Positions 33,426 to 41,349 of a DNA stretch of 64,000 bases are shown here, piece after piece. The first letter of the stretch is position 1, and each line of letters opens with the position of its first letter. Below the pieces are notes generated by a model. The model worked only from the letters and a program-made list of their open reading frames with translations, did no database searches and was not told where the DNA came from. This DNA is from Pseudomonas kairouanensis (GTDB taxonomy: Bacteria > Pseudomonadota > Gammaproteobacteria > Pseudomonadales > Pseudomonadaceae): assembly GCF_004682055.1 (NCBI RefSeq), contig NZ_QUZU01000025.1:29608-93607 (forward strand), written 5' to 3'. Position numbers and translations under genes: made by a program.

Positions 33426-35090
33426 TCAGCCGCGGTGACGACCGCGGAAGTAGTTGATCAGGCCCTGGGTCGAAGCGTCGTCGGCCAAGGTTTCTTCAGC
33501 GCCGGTCAGGCGGTTGTAAACGCCCTTGCCCAGTTCTTTACCCAGCTCCACGCCCCATTGGTCGAAGGCGTTGATGCCCCAGATCACGCTCTGCACGAAC
33601 ACCTTGTGCTCATACATGGCCACCAGCGCACCCAAGCGACGTGGGCTGATGCGCTCAACCACCAGGGTGTTGCTCGGACGGTTGCCCGGGATCACCTTGT
33701 GCGGTGCCAGCTTCTGCACTTCGTCTTCCGGGATGCCCTTGTCGCGCAGCTCGGCTTCGGCTTCAGCACGGGTCTTGCCGAGCATCAGCGCCTGGCTCTG
33801 GGACAGGCAGTTGGCGTACAGCCACTGGTGGTGGTCGGACACAGGGTTGAAGCTGACGATCGGCACGATAAAGTCGGCCGGGATCAGTTGGGTCCCCTGG
33901 TGCAGCAACTGGTGGTAAGCGTGCTGGCCGTTGCAGCCTACGCCGCCCCAGATCACCGGGCCGGTATCGGTGGCCACTGGCGTACCGTCCTGGCGCACGC
34001 TCTTGCCGTTGGATTCCATGTCCAATTGTTGCAAGTGTTTGGTGATGTTACGCAGGTAGTGGTCGTACGGCAGGATCGCATGGCTCTGCGCACCCCAGAA
34101 GTTGCCGTACCACACGCCCAGCAAGCCCAGCAGCACGGGCATGTTGGCTTCGAACGGGGCGTTCTGGAAATGCTGGTCCATGGTGTAGGCCCCGGACAGC
34201 AGTTCCTTGAAGTTGGACATGCCGATGGCCAGGGCAATCGGCAAACCGATAGCCGACCACAGCGAGTAACGCCCGCCGACCCAGTCCCACATCGGGAAGA
34301 TGTTTTCTTCGCGAATACCGAAGGCCACGGCCGCTGCGTTGTTGCTCGATACAGCGATGAAGTGGCGATACAGCTCGGCTTCCGAGCCACCCTGGGCCAG
34401 GTACCAGGCGCGAGCGGCCTGGGCGTTTTTCAGGGTTTCGAGGGTGTTGAAGGACTTGGACGAGACGATAAACAGCGTGGTCTCGGCGCGCAGCTTCATG
34501 GTCAGCTCGTGGAACTCGCTGCCGTCGATGTTCGCCAGGTAGTGGCAGCGCACGCCTTTGTGGGCGTAGGACAACAGTGCCTCGGACACCAGTTCGGGGC
34601 CTAGGAACGAGCCACCGATGCCGATGTTCACCACGTCAGTGATCGGCTTCTCGGTATAGCCGCGCCACAGGCCGTCGTGGATGCGGCCGACAAGGTCAGT
34701 GATCTGGTTCAGCACCTTGTGCACGTCCGGCATGATGTTCACGCCGTTGACCGACAGCTTGTCGCCCACTGGACGGCGCAAGGCGGTGTGCAGGGCCGGG
34801 CGACCTTCGGAGGAGTTGACCGGCTCGCCGGCGTACAGCGAGTTGATCGCGTCTTTGAGGCCGACTTCCTTGGCCAGGCCCACCAGCAGGTCTCGGGTCT
34901 CGCTGGTGATCAGGTTTTTCGAGTAATCGAGGAAAAGTCCGCAGCTGCTCAACGTGAATTGGGAAAAGCGCTGGGGATCGGCATTGAACGCTTCGCGCAT
35001 GCTGAAATCCTGCATGGCTTGGCGATGTTGATTGAGCGCTTGCCAGGCGGGCAGAGCGGTAACGTCATGAGGAGTGCGGTAGTACGCCAT
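33426..35090 (-). CDS. pgi: Glucose-6-phosphate isomerase
   Basis: Interconverts glucose-6-phosphate and fructose-6-phosphate; in pseudomonads, which lack phosphofructokinase, it acts mainly in the gluconeogenic/cyclic direction. It is 554 residues. GIGGSFLGPELVSEAL, SKSFNTLET, WVGGRYSLWSAIGL and the C-terminal NAFDQWGVELGKELG signature are seen. Upstream (35091-35291) is the panC end with an imperfect hairpin at about 35248-35281. Confidence 0.98.
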   Translation of the reverse strand: MAYYRTPHDVTALPAWQALNQHRQAMQDFSMREAFNADPQRFSQFTLSSCGLFLDYSKNLITSETRDLLVGLAKEVGLKDAINSLYAGEPVNSSEGRPALHTALRRPVGDKLSVNGVNIMPDVHKVLNQITDLVGRIHDGLWRGYTEKPITDVVNIGIGGSFLGPELVSEALLSYAHKGVRCHYLANIDGSEFHELTMKLRAETTLFIVSSKSFNTLETLKNAQAARAWYLAQGGSEAELYRHFIAVSSNNAAAVAFGIREENIFPMWDWVGGRYSLWSAIGLPIALAIGMSNFKELLSGAYTMDQHFQNAPFEANMPVLLGLLGVWYGNFWGAQSHAILPYDHYLRNITKHLQQLDMESNGKSVRQDGTPVATDTGPVIWGGVGCNGQHAYHQLLHQGTQLIPADFIVPIVSFNPVSDHHQWLYANCLSQSQALMLGKTRAEAEAELRDKGIPEDEVQKLAPHKVIPGNRPSNTLVVERISPRRLGALVAMYEHKVFVQSVIWGINAFDQWGVELGKELGKGVYNRLTGAEETLADDASTQGLINYFRGRHRG

Positions 35091-35291
35091 CGCTGCGGGT
35101 TTCCTTTTATTACGGGGACTGCCTTTAGGACACTTCTAAGCCCGGAACATCCAGTCTTTCATCAAGGATTGGGTTCCAGACAGCGCTAACCATAGCGCAG
35201 GGCGATTACATTAAACCTAGCGTGGGAATATGTCTTGGCTTTGTCTGCGCTGTGGCCGGTACTTTTTTATACCGGCACAGCGGGGAGGGGG

Positions 35292-36143
35292 TCAGTTGAG
35301 GTTCAGGTGCAGGTTGTCGATCAGGCGTGTGGCACCCAAATAGGCGGCTACCAAGACCACGATGTCACGGTCCTCGGGCGTGGCCGGGCGCAGATGCACG
35401 CCCTGGCGTACTTCGAGGTAATCCATGCGCAGCCCGGCGGCTTCGATCTGGCGGACCTGCTCGGCACGCAGTTTGGCGAAGTCGTGGTCACCCGCCGTGA
35501 TCGCGGCGCCAATCTGGCTGAGGCTGCGGTACAGCACCGGCGCGATGGCACGTTGTTCTTGTGTGAGGTAGCCATTGCGCGATGACAGCGCCAGGCCGTC
35601 GTCGGCACGCACGGTGGGCTCGCCGATGATCTGGATGGGCATGTTCAGGTCATGGACCATGGCGCGGATCACGGCCAGTTGCTGGTAGTCCTTCTGGCCA
35701 AACACGGCGATGTCCGGCTGGACCATGTTGAACAGCTTGCTGACCACTGTCGCGACACCCTCGAAGTGCCCCGGACGGCTGGCGCCGCACAGGCCTTCGG
35801 ACAGTTGCGGGACGCTGACACGGGTCTGGCCGGTGGTGCCGCCTGGGTACATTTCATCGACGGTGGGTGCAAACAGCAGATTGCAGCCCGATTGCAGCAG
35901 CTTTTCCTGGTCGGCCGCCAAGGTGCGCGGGTATTTGTCCAGGTCTTCGCCGGCGCCGAATTGCAACGGATTGACGAAGATGCTCGCGACCACAAAGTCA
36001 GCCTGTTGTGCGGCCTTGCTCACCAGGGTGGCGTGGCCGCTGTGCAGGTTGCCCATGGTGGGCACAAAGCCGATGCGTTTGCCGGCGTTGCGGGCGTGGG
36101 TCACGGCGGCCCGCAGTTCACGTACGGTTTTTACGGTGTTCAT
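35292..36143 (-). CDS. panC: Pantothenate synthetase
   Basis: Condenses pantoate with beta-alanine using ATP. It is 283 residues with the nucleotidyl-transferase HxGH in PTMGNLHSGHATLV, FGQKDYQQLAVI and GLALSSRNGYL. Its start overlaps the panB stop by four bases, so it is translationally coupled. panD is not adjacent. Confidence 0.97.
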   Translation of the reverse strand: MNTVKTVRELRAAVTHARNAGKRIGFVPTMGNLHSGHATLVSKAAQQADFVVASIFVNPLQFGAGEDLDKYPRTLAADQEKLLQSGCNLLFAPTVDEMYPGGTTGQTRVSVPQLSEGLCGASRPGHFEGVATVVSKLFNMVQPDIAVFGQKDYQQLAVIRAMVHDLNMPIQIIGEPTVRADDGLALSSRNGYLTQEQRAIAPVLYRSLSQIGAAITAGDHDFAKLRAEQVRQIEAAGLRMDYLEVRQGVHLRPATPEDRDIVVLVAAYLGATRLIDNLHLNLN

Positions 36144-36940
36144 GCTGAAAATCCGTGTTCGGCGCCTGGGAAGGTCACGCCTTTGACTTCGGCGACATAC
36201 GCGCTCAAGGCCGCGTGGATGCTGTCCTGGCCGGTCATGAAGTTCTTCACGAACTTCGGCACTCGGCCAGTGATCGACAGGCCGAGCATGTCATGCAATA
36301 CCAGCACCTGGCCGTCGGTGGCCGGGCCTGCGCCAATGCCGATCACCGGGACTTTCACGGCCTGGGTGATTTCCGCTGCCAGCTCGCTCGGTACGCACTC
36401 CAGCAGAATCATTGCCGCACCGGCTTGTTCCAGTGCAATGGCATCGGCCCGCATCTGCCGCGCTTGGGCTTCATTGCGGCCCTGTACCTTGTAGCCGCCC
36501 AGGATGTTCACCGACTGCGGGGTCAGGCCCATGTGCACGCACACCGGCACGCCGCGCTCCGCCAGCAGGCGGATCGACTCGGCCAGCCACACGGCGCCTT
36601 CGACCTTGACCATGTGCGCACCGGCGCGCATGAGCTTGCCGGCATTCTTGAAGGTTTGCTCGACCGTGGCGTAATCCATGAACGGCAGGTCGGCGATGAT
36701 GAACGCGCCATCGTTGCCGCGTTTGACGCTGGCAGTGTGGTAGGCGAGTTCATCGGTGGTCACAGGCAGGGTGCTGTCATTCCCTTGAAGAACCATGCCC
36801 AGGGAATCACCCACCAGTAACACTTCAACCCCGGCCTGGCAGCTGGCGTGGGCGAAGGTGGCGTCGTAGCAGGTCAGCATGGTGATTTTTTCACCTTTGA
36901 GCTTGAGGCTCTGCAAGGTGGTCAGGGTAATGTCTGGCAT
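36140..36940 (-). CDS. panB: 3-methyl-2-oxobutanoate hydroxymethyltransferase
   Basis: First committed step to pantothenate and CoA: transfers a one-carbon unit from methylene-THF to ketoisovalerate. It is 266 residues. MLTCYDATFAHA, VGDSLGMVLQGNDSTLPV, MGLTPQSVNILGG and GIGAGPATDGQVLVLHDMLG are present. First gene of panBC; the 382-bp region upstream contains four TGTTAC repeats and a REPIN. Confidence 0.97.
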   Translation of the reverse strand: MPDITLTTLQSLKLKGEKITMLTCYDATFAHASCQAGVEVLLVGDSLGMVLQGNDSTLPVTTDELAYHTASVKRGNDGAFIIADLPFMDYATVEQTFKNAGKLMRAGAHMVKVEGAVWLAESIRLLAERGVPVCVHMGLTPQSVNILGGYKVQGRNEAQARQMRADAIALEQAGAAMILLECVPSELAAEITQAVKVPVIGIGAGPATDGQVLVLHDMLGLSITGRVPKFVKNFMTGQDSIHAALSAYVAEVKGVTFPGAEHGFSA

Positions 36941-37118
36941 GAAAAGGGTCCTCGTTCAGGCGCTTGGAAACAGCGAGTAACGCGCGTGAATCTTCGTATA
37001 TACAGGCGTACTGTCTTGAGAGCAGTGCTTATAAGGCCTGGATTGCGCCCTTCAGCGCCGGGTTGGCGGCAGCGGGACGCCTATAGTCGTGAGGAGGGCG
37101 CGGGAAGTCAATTGGATG

Positions 37119-37158
37119 TGTTACCGCGTTGTTACGTGTGGGGTGTTACCCCTGTTAC
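37119..37158. repeat. Four direct TGTTAC repeats upstream of panB
   Basis: TGTTAC occurs at 37119, 37130, 37144 and 37153, all in the same orientation, within 40 bases. Chance cannot easily give this. The hexamer equals the CbrB half-site seen near crcZ, but here as direct, not inverted, repeats. It lies about 180-220 bases upstream of panB. Confidence 0.6.
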
Positions 37159-37208
37159 TGATGCGATTCAGCTGGCTGAACGCAGTTTTTTGCTGCGCCG
37201 AAGATCCA

Positions 37209-37300
37209 ATGTGTGCGGGCTTGCTCGCGAAAGCGGTATGTCAGCCAGCACATGCGGCGACTGACACTCCGCCTTCGCGAGCGAGCCCGCTCCCACACAA
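37209..37300. repeat. Degenerate REPIN between panB and folK
   Basis: The right arm reads (inverted) GTGTGGGAGCGGGCTCGC and is intact; the left arm GTGTGCGGGCTTGCTCGCG lacks the four bases GGGA. The two arms flank about 32 bases. Same family as the REPIN at 26304. The rest of the 36941-37322 gap shows the TGTTAC array and no gene. Confidence 0.8.
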
Positions 37301-37322
37301 GCCCGCTGCCACAGGGATAGCG

Positions 37323-37808
37323 TTAGGCCGTGAGGATGCGTTCCAGGCCGACAAACGGGCACGCTTTCAGCAAGTCGCTGAGGCGTTGGCCGTCAGGCAA
37401 TTGGAGGCTCTCGGGCTCCAGCTCGGCCAGCGGATACAGCACAAACGCCCGCACATGCATCTGGTAGTGCGGCACCTTCAGGCGCGGTTCGTCGATCAGG
37501 CGATCGCCAAACAGCAGGATATCCAGGTCGAGTGTGCGTGGGCCCCAACGCTCAAGGCGTTCGCGACCCTGGTCGTTTTCGATGGCCTGCAAGGCATCCA
37601 GCAGGTCCAGCGGCGCCAGGCTGCTGTCCAGGGCCGCAACCGCATTGGTATAGCGCGGCTGGCCCGGCAGTAGCGAATCACTTTGATAGAAGGCTGAAAC
37701 GCCTGCGACGGTGGTGCCGGGCAATTGCCCCAGCGCTTGGATAGCGCTGCGCAATTGCTGGTCCGGGGCAGCCAGGTTGCTACCCATGCCGATGTAGATG
37801 CGCTCCAC
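37323..37808 (-). CDS. folK: HPPK, 6-hydroxymethyl-dihydropterin pyrophosphokinase
   Basis: Makes the pterin diphosphate used by FolP (12667). It is 161 residues; signature RWGPRTLDLDILLFGD and start IYIGMGSNLAAP are present. It begins two bases after the pcnB stop; pcnB-folK is the standard pair. In many pseudomonads panBC follows directly, here separated by a REPIN. Confidence 0.97.
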   Translation of the reverse strand: MERIYIGMGSNLAAPDQQLRSAIQALGQLPGTTVAGVSAFYQSDSLLPGQPRYTNAVAALDSSLAPLDLLDALQAIENDQGRERLERWGPRTLDLDILLFGDRLIDEPRLKVPHYQMHVRAFVLYPLAELEPESLQLPDGQRLSDLLKACPFVGLERILTA

Positions 37809-37810
37809 GG

Positions 37811-39199
37811 TTATTCGCCGGAGGCGTCGGCCGCACTACGCTTGCGCTTGCTGCCACTGCGACGACGTTTCTTCGGTGCTTCGCCATCGCCTTTGCTACC
37901 AAGCTCGCGAATCATGTCGCGGCGTTCGCTGTCGTTGGCGTCCTGGTAGTCGGTCCACCATTCGCCCAGGCCGTCGGTCTGCTCACCAGCGCTTTCACGC
38001 AGCAACAGGAAGTCATAGCCAGCGCGGAAGCGTGGGTTGTCCAGCAACAGGTCGGCGCGTTTGCCGCTGCGGCGCGGCAGGCGCTCCTGCATGTCCCAGA
38101 TCTCGCGGATCGGCATGGTGAAGCGTTTTGGAATGGCGATACGCTGGCACTGCTCGGCGATCAGCTCGTGAGCCGCCTCCTGCATGGCCGGGATCGGCGG
38201 CATGCCGCGATCCTGCAGGCGCAATACGCGTTTTGGCAGGGCAGGCCACAACAGCGCGGCAAACAGGAACGCTGGGGTCACCGGCTTGTTCTGCTTGATG
38301 CGCAGGTCGGTGTTGATCAACGCCTCGCTGATCAGGGTGTGGGTGTAGGTCGGGTTCTGTTCCAGTGCCTCGGCGCTGGCCGGAAACAGTGGGTCGAACA
38401 GCTGCAGGTCCACCAGCATTTCGAAGGTGTCGGCGGCGTAGCCCGAGAGGAACAGCTTGAGCACTTCTTCGAACAGGCGCGCCGAAGGGATCTCCCGCAG
38501 CATGGGGGCCAGTTCGCGAATCGGTGCGGCGGTGTGCTTCTCGATACCGAAGTTCAGCTTGGCGGCGAAGCGTACGGCCCGCAGCATGCGCACCGGGTCT
38601 TCCTGGTAGCGCTGGGTCGGGTCGCCGATCAGACGGATCAGGTTGTTGCGAATGTCGTGTACGCCATTGGCGTAATCGAGGATGCGCTCGCTGACCGGGT
38701 CGTAATACAGGGCATTGATGGTGAAGTCGCGACGCTGCGCGTCTTCCTCCAGGGTGCCGTAGACGTTGTCGCGCAGGATGCGCCCGCTTTCGTTGCGGGA
38801 GGACTGATTGGTGTCTTCCTCATCATCGTTTTGCGGGTGACCGGCGCGGAAGGTCGCAACCTCGATGATTTCGCGACCGAAGTGGATGTGCACCAGCTTG
38901 AAACGACGGCCGATGATCCGCGCGTTGCGGAACTCGGCGCGTACCTGTTCAGGCGTGGCACTGGTGGCGACGTCGAAATCCTTGGGGGTGATATTGAGCA
39001 GCATGTCACGCACGCAGCCGCCGACCAGGTAAGCCTGGTAGCCGGCGTTCTGCAGGCGTTCGACGATATTCACCGCATAACGGCTGAATTGAGCGCGTTG
39101 CAGCGAATGCTGGCTGCTATTGAGCACTTCAGGCGTGCTGCGTTTGTGCTGCGTACGACGCAAGGGAGAACGGAATGACTGGAACAACTTCTTCAGCAT
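37811..39199 (-). CDS. pcnB: Poly(A) polymerase I
   Basis: Adds 3' poly(A) tails that promote RNA decay. With the ATG at 39199 it has 462 residues; a GTG at 39208 would add three, and neither has a clear ribosome site. The nucleotidyltransferase core has YLVGGCVRDMLL and DFDVATSATPEQV; then RRDFTINALYYDP and QEDPVRMLRAVRFAAKLNF. The C-terminal tail is strongly basic (KKRRRSGSKRKRS). It is immediately downstream of crcZ, a conserved context. Confidence 0.96.
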   Translation of the reverse strand: MLKKLFQSFRSPLRRTQHKRSTPEVLNSSQHSLQRAQFSRYAVNIVERLQNAGYQAYLVGGCVRDMLLNITPKDFDVATSATPEQVRAEFRNARIIGRRFKLVHIHFGREIIEVATFRAGHPQNDDEEDTNQSSRNESGRILRDNVYGTLEEDAQRRDFTINALYYDPVSERILDYANGVHDIRNNLIRLIGDPTQRYQEDPVRMLRAVRFAAKLNFGIEKHTAAPIRELAPMLREIPSARLFEEVLKLFLSGYAADTFEMLVDLQLFDPLFPASAEALEQNPTYTHTLISEALINTDLRIKQNKPVTPAFLFAALLWPALPKRVLRLQDRGMPPIPAMQEAAHELIAEQCQRIAIPKRFTMPIREIWDMQERLPRRSGKRADLLLDNPRFRAGYDFLLLRESAGEQTDGLGEWWTDYQDANDSERRDMIRELGSKGDGEAPKKRRRSGSKRKRSAADASGE

Positions 39200-39339
39200 G
39201 GGATGCACTGTTTGAAGGAATGTTCGGCCATAACGAAGAATGACCGCATGATGGGCGGGGATTCTAGCATTTAGTCAGGGGATGGTGTAGGAACAAGCTA
39301 CAGGCCTTGCGCCATAAGCCTTGAAGGACTAAATCGCAG

Positions 39340-39706
39340 AAACTACAAGGGGAGCCGAAGCTCCCCCAGAAGTAGTTGCGTGCTCTATTTTTATTATTGG
39401 TTGCGGGCTTCTTGTTTTTGTTGATCGCCCTCGCCATGAAGCTTCACCTTCATGACACTCCCAATCGGGAGTCAAGAGCAAACGGATTGCTTTGGTCGCT
39501 GTGTTGCTGATCTACGATCCAACCAGTTCAGGCTCTGCCTTAGGGCAGTTTTTGTTGTTCTCGGCCTGGTTGCGGGGCAAGCCCCAAATGCAACGCCTCT
39601 CCAAAAGAATCAGTTAGCTGCGCCTCCGCCGTGTTGTTTTTGTTATGCGTGAGTCGATTCGTCTTATTTTTATTGTCTTGTACAAAGCTTGTTATTGTTT
39701 TTGTAC
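39340..39706 (-). ncRNA. crcZ: CrcZ, CA-motif decoy RNA for Hfq/Crc
   Basis: Small RNA that titrates the Hfq/Crc repressor and so lifts carbon catabolite repression. The evidence is position and sequence: it lies between cbrB and pcnB, and the minus strand carries repeated A-rich CA motifs (AAYAAYAA). The motifs are AACAATAACAA right at the 5' end (39690-39705), and others at about 39665, 39634, 39552, 39412 and 39391. It begins 12-13 bases after a sigma-54 promoter and ends at a hairpin GGGGAGC-TTCG-GCTCCCC (39349-39366). The length of about 367 bases matches CrcZ of other pseudomonads as I recall it. Ends are estimated to within about ten bases. Confidence 0.92.
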
Positions 39707-39716
39707 TAAGCATATA

Positions 39717-39734
39717 GCAGGGTGCGTGCCAACT
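39717..39734 (-). promoter_or_regulatory. Sigma-54 promoter of crcZ
   Basis: On the minus strand GTTGGCACGCACCCTGCT contains TTGGCACG and TGCT with GG and GC ten bases apart, near-perfect -24/-12 elements. Activated by CbrB in related species. Confidence 0.88.
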
Positions 39735-39790
39735 TTTGCGCCGCCCAATAAAACCGGGGGTTTTGGGCGGTTTAGGGTTTTTGACGGGCC

Positions 39791-39826
39791 AAAAAAAACC
39801 GGGGCTTCGTTACCGTAAGCCCCGGC
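39791..39826 (-). terminator. Intrinsic terminator of cbrB
   Basis: Minus strand GCCGGGGCTT and AAGCCCCGG around ACGGTAACG, then eight Ts. It isolates crcZ from cbrAB read-through. A second hairpin (CCGCCC/GGGCGG) lies at about 39741-39772. Confidence 0.85.
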
Positions 39827-39829
39827 TTT

Positions 39830-39880
39830 TGTTACGCAAAAAATCAGCGGTAACAGTTTTTTCACCTTTGAGAGTGTTAC
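39830..39880. promoter_or_regulatory. CbrB-binding region for crcZ
   Basis: TGTTAC (39830-39835) and GTAACA (39850-39855) are separated by exactly 14 bases, the CbrB palindrome TGTTAC-N14-GTAACA as I recall it from P. putida work; another TGTTAC is at 39875-39880. The region is 125-175 bases upstream of the crcZ start, right for a sigma-54 enhancer. Confidence 0.8.
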
Positions 39881-39896
39881 CTGTGGGGGAACACCC

Positions 39897-41327
39897 TCAA
39901 CTCTCGCTGGCTACCCCGGTCTTGCGCCGTGGGATGCCCAGTCGTTGGCGACGTTCCCACAGGCACTTGCGGCTAACGCCCAATTTGCGCGCCAGCTCGG
40001 TCTCGGTCATGTGGTCCTGATGCTCAAGGACGAAGTGCTGGAAGTAGTCTTCCAGCGACAAGTCTTCCGTTGGCTCGTGGCTGGTATTGCTACCGCCGCC
40101 CTGTTGCGGGGCCAGGCCGATGAAGTCGTCGTCTTCCAGGTCACTCAGTTCGATATCGATGCCCAGCAGTTCGGCAGAGATTTCCGGGCTCTCCGACAGG
40201 ATCACCGCACGCTCGACCGCATTCTCCAGCTCACGCACGTTACCTGGCCATGAGTAATGCCGAATCGCCTGTTCCGCGTCTGGGGCAAATTTGAGGTCGG
40301 TACGGTTGATGCGCGCGCTTTGACGCAGCAGGAACGCGTTGGCGATCTCGTTGACATCGGCGCCACGCTCGCGAAGGGCCGGCAGTTTCAGGGCGATCAC
40401 ATGCAGGCGGTAGTACAAGTCTTCACGGAACTGGCCGATCTTCGCCAGGCTCTTGAGGTCTCGGTGGGTGGCCGCGATCAGGCGCACATCAACCTTCTGT
40501 GATTGCACCGAGCCTACGCGGCGAATTTCGCCTTCCTGCAATACGCGCAACAGACGCGCTTGGGCTTCCAGGGGCAGTTCGCCGATTTCATCGAGAAACA
40601 GCGTGCCGCCGTCTGCTGCTTCCACCAGGCCTGCGCGCCCAGCGCTGGCGCCGGTAAACGCGCCTTTCTCGTGGCCGAACAATTCGGACTCGATCAAGGA
40701 TTCCGGAATGGCTGCGCAGTTCACCGAAATCATCGGGGCCTTGGCGCGCTTGGACAAGTTATGCAGGGCGCGGGCTACCAACTCTTTACCGGTGCCCGAC
40801 TCGCCCTGGATCAACACATTGGAATCGGTCGGCGCCACTTTGCGGATCTTGCTGTACAGGTCCTGCATCGGTGGGCAGGAGCCGATGATGCCAATCTCGC
40901 CGTTGCTGTTATCCACGCCCGGCTTGTCAGCGGCTTTGCTGGCGGGGCGCTGTTCGGCAGGTGCATTGCTGGCCGATTGACGGTCGCGCAGGATGCGCGC
41001 AACGGCCTGGAGCATTTCATCATGGTCGAAAGGCTTGGCGATGTAGTCCACCGCGCCCATCTTCATGGAGTCTACCGCCGAGCGCAGGCTGGCGTAGCTG
41101 GTCATGATCAGCACCGGAGTGCCCTGGCCCAGCTTGATCAGCTCGGTACCCGGTGCGCCCGGCAGACGCAGGTCGCTGACGATCAGGTCGAACGTGGGAA
41201 TGCTGAAGCGCTCCTGGGCTTCCTGCACGGAGCCGGCTTCGCTGACCTGGTACTGATTACGTTCAAGCAGGCGACGCAAGGCAGAGCGGATAATGGTTTC
41301 GTCTTCGACGATCAAAATGTGCGGCAT
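39897..41327 (-). CDS. cbrB: Sigma-54 response regulator CbrB
   Basis: NtrC-family activator of crcZ and of amino-acid catabolism genes. It is 476 residues. Receiver 1-120 with phospho-acceptor Asp52 (LIVSDLRLPG); AAA+ domain with GESGTGKE, the sigma-54 contact loop GAFTGA and DEIGELPLEAQARLLRVLQ; C-terminal Fis-type helix-turn-helix (ELARKLGVSRKCLWERRQR). It follows cbrA by 22 bases. Confidence 0.97.
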   Translation of the reverse strand: MPHILIVEDETIIRSALRRLLERNQYQVSEAGSVQEAQERFSIPTFDLIVSDLRLPGAPGTELIKLGQGTPVLIMTSYASLRSAVDSMKMGAVDYIAKPFDHDEMLQAVARILRDRQSASNAPAEQRPASKAADKPGVDNSNGEIGIIGSCPPMQDLYSKIRKVAPTDSNVLIQGESGTGKELVARALHNLSKRAKAPMISVNCAAIPESLIESELFGHEKGAFTGASAGRAGLVEAADGGTLFLDEIGELPLEAQARLLRVLQEGEIRRVGSVQSQKVDVRLIAATHRDLKSLAKIGQFREDLYYRLHVIALKLPALRERGADVNEIANAFLLRQSARINRTDLKFAPDAEQAIRHYSWPGNVRELENAVERAVILSESPEISAELLGIDIELSDLEDDDFIGLAPQQGGGSNTSHEPTEDLSLEDYFQHFVLEHQDHMTETELARKLGVSRKCLWERRQRLGIPRRKTGVASES

Positions 41328-41349
41328 TGATTCAATTCTCTCGACGGTC

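Noticed and set aside
37089..37673. 194-codon plus-strand frame over the TGTTAC array, REPIN and folK
   Set aside because: Runs through repeats and opposite folK; no family features.
39452..39652. 66-codon plus-strand frame inside crcZ
   Set aside because: Opposite the CrcZ RNA; no ribosome site and no family resemblance.
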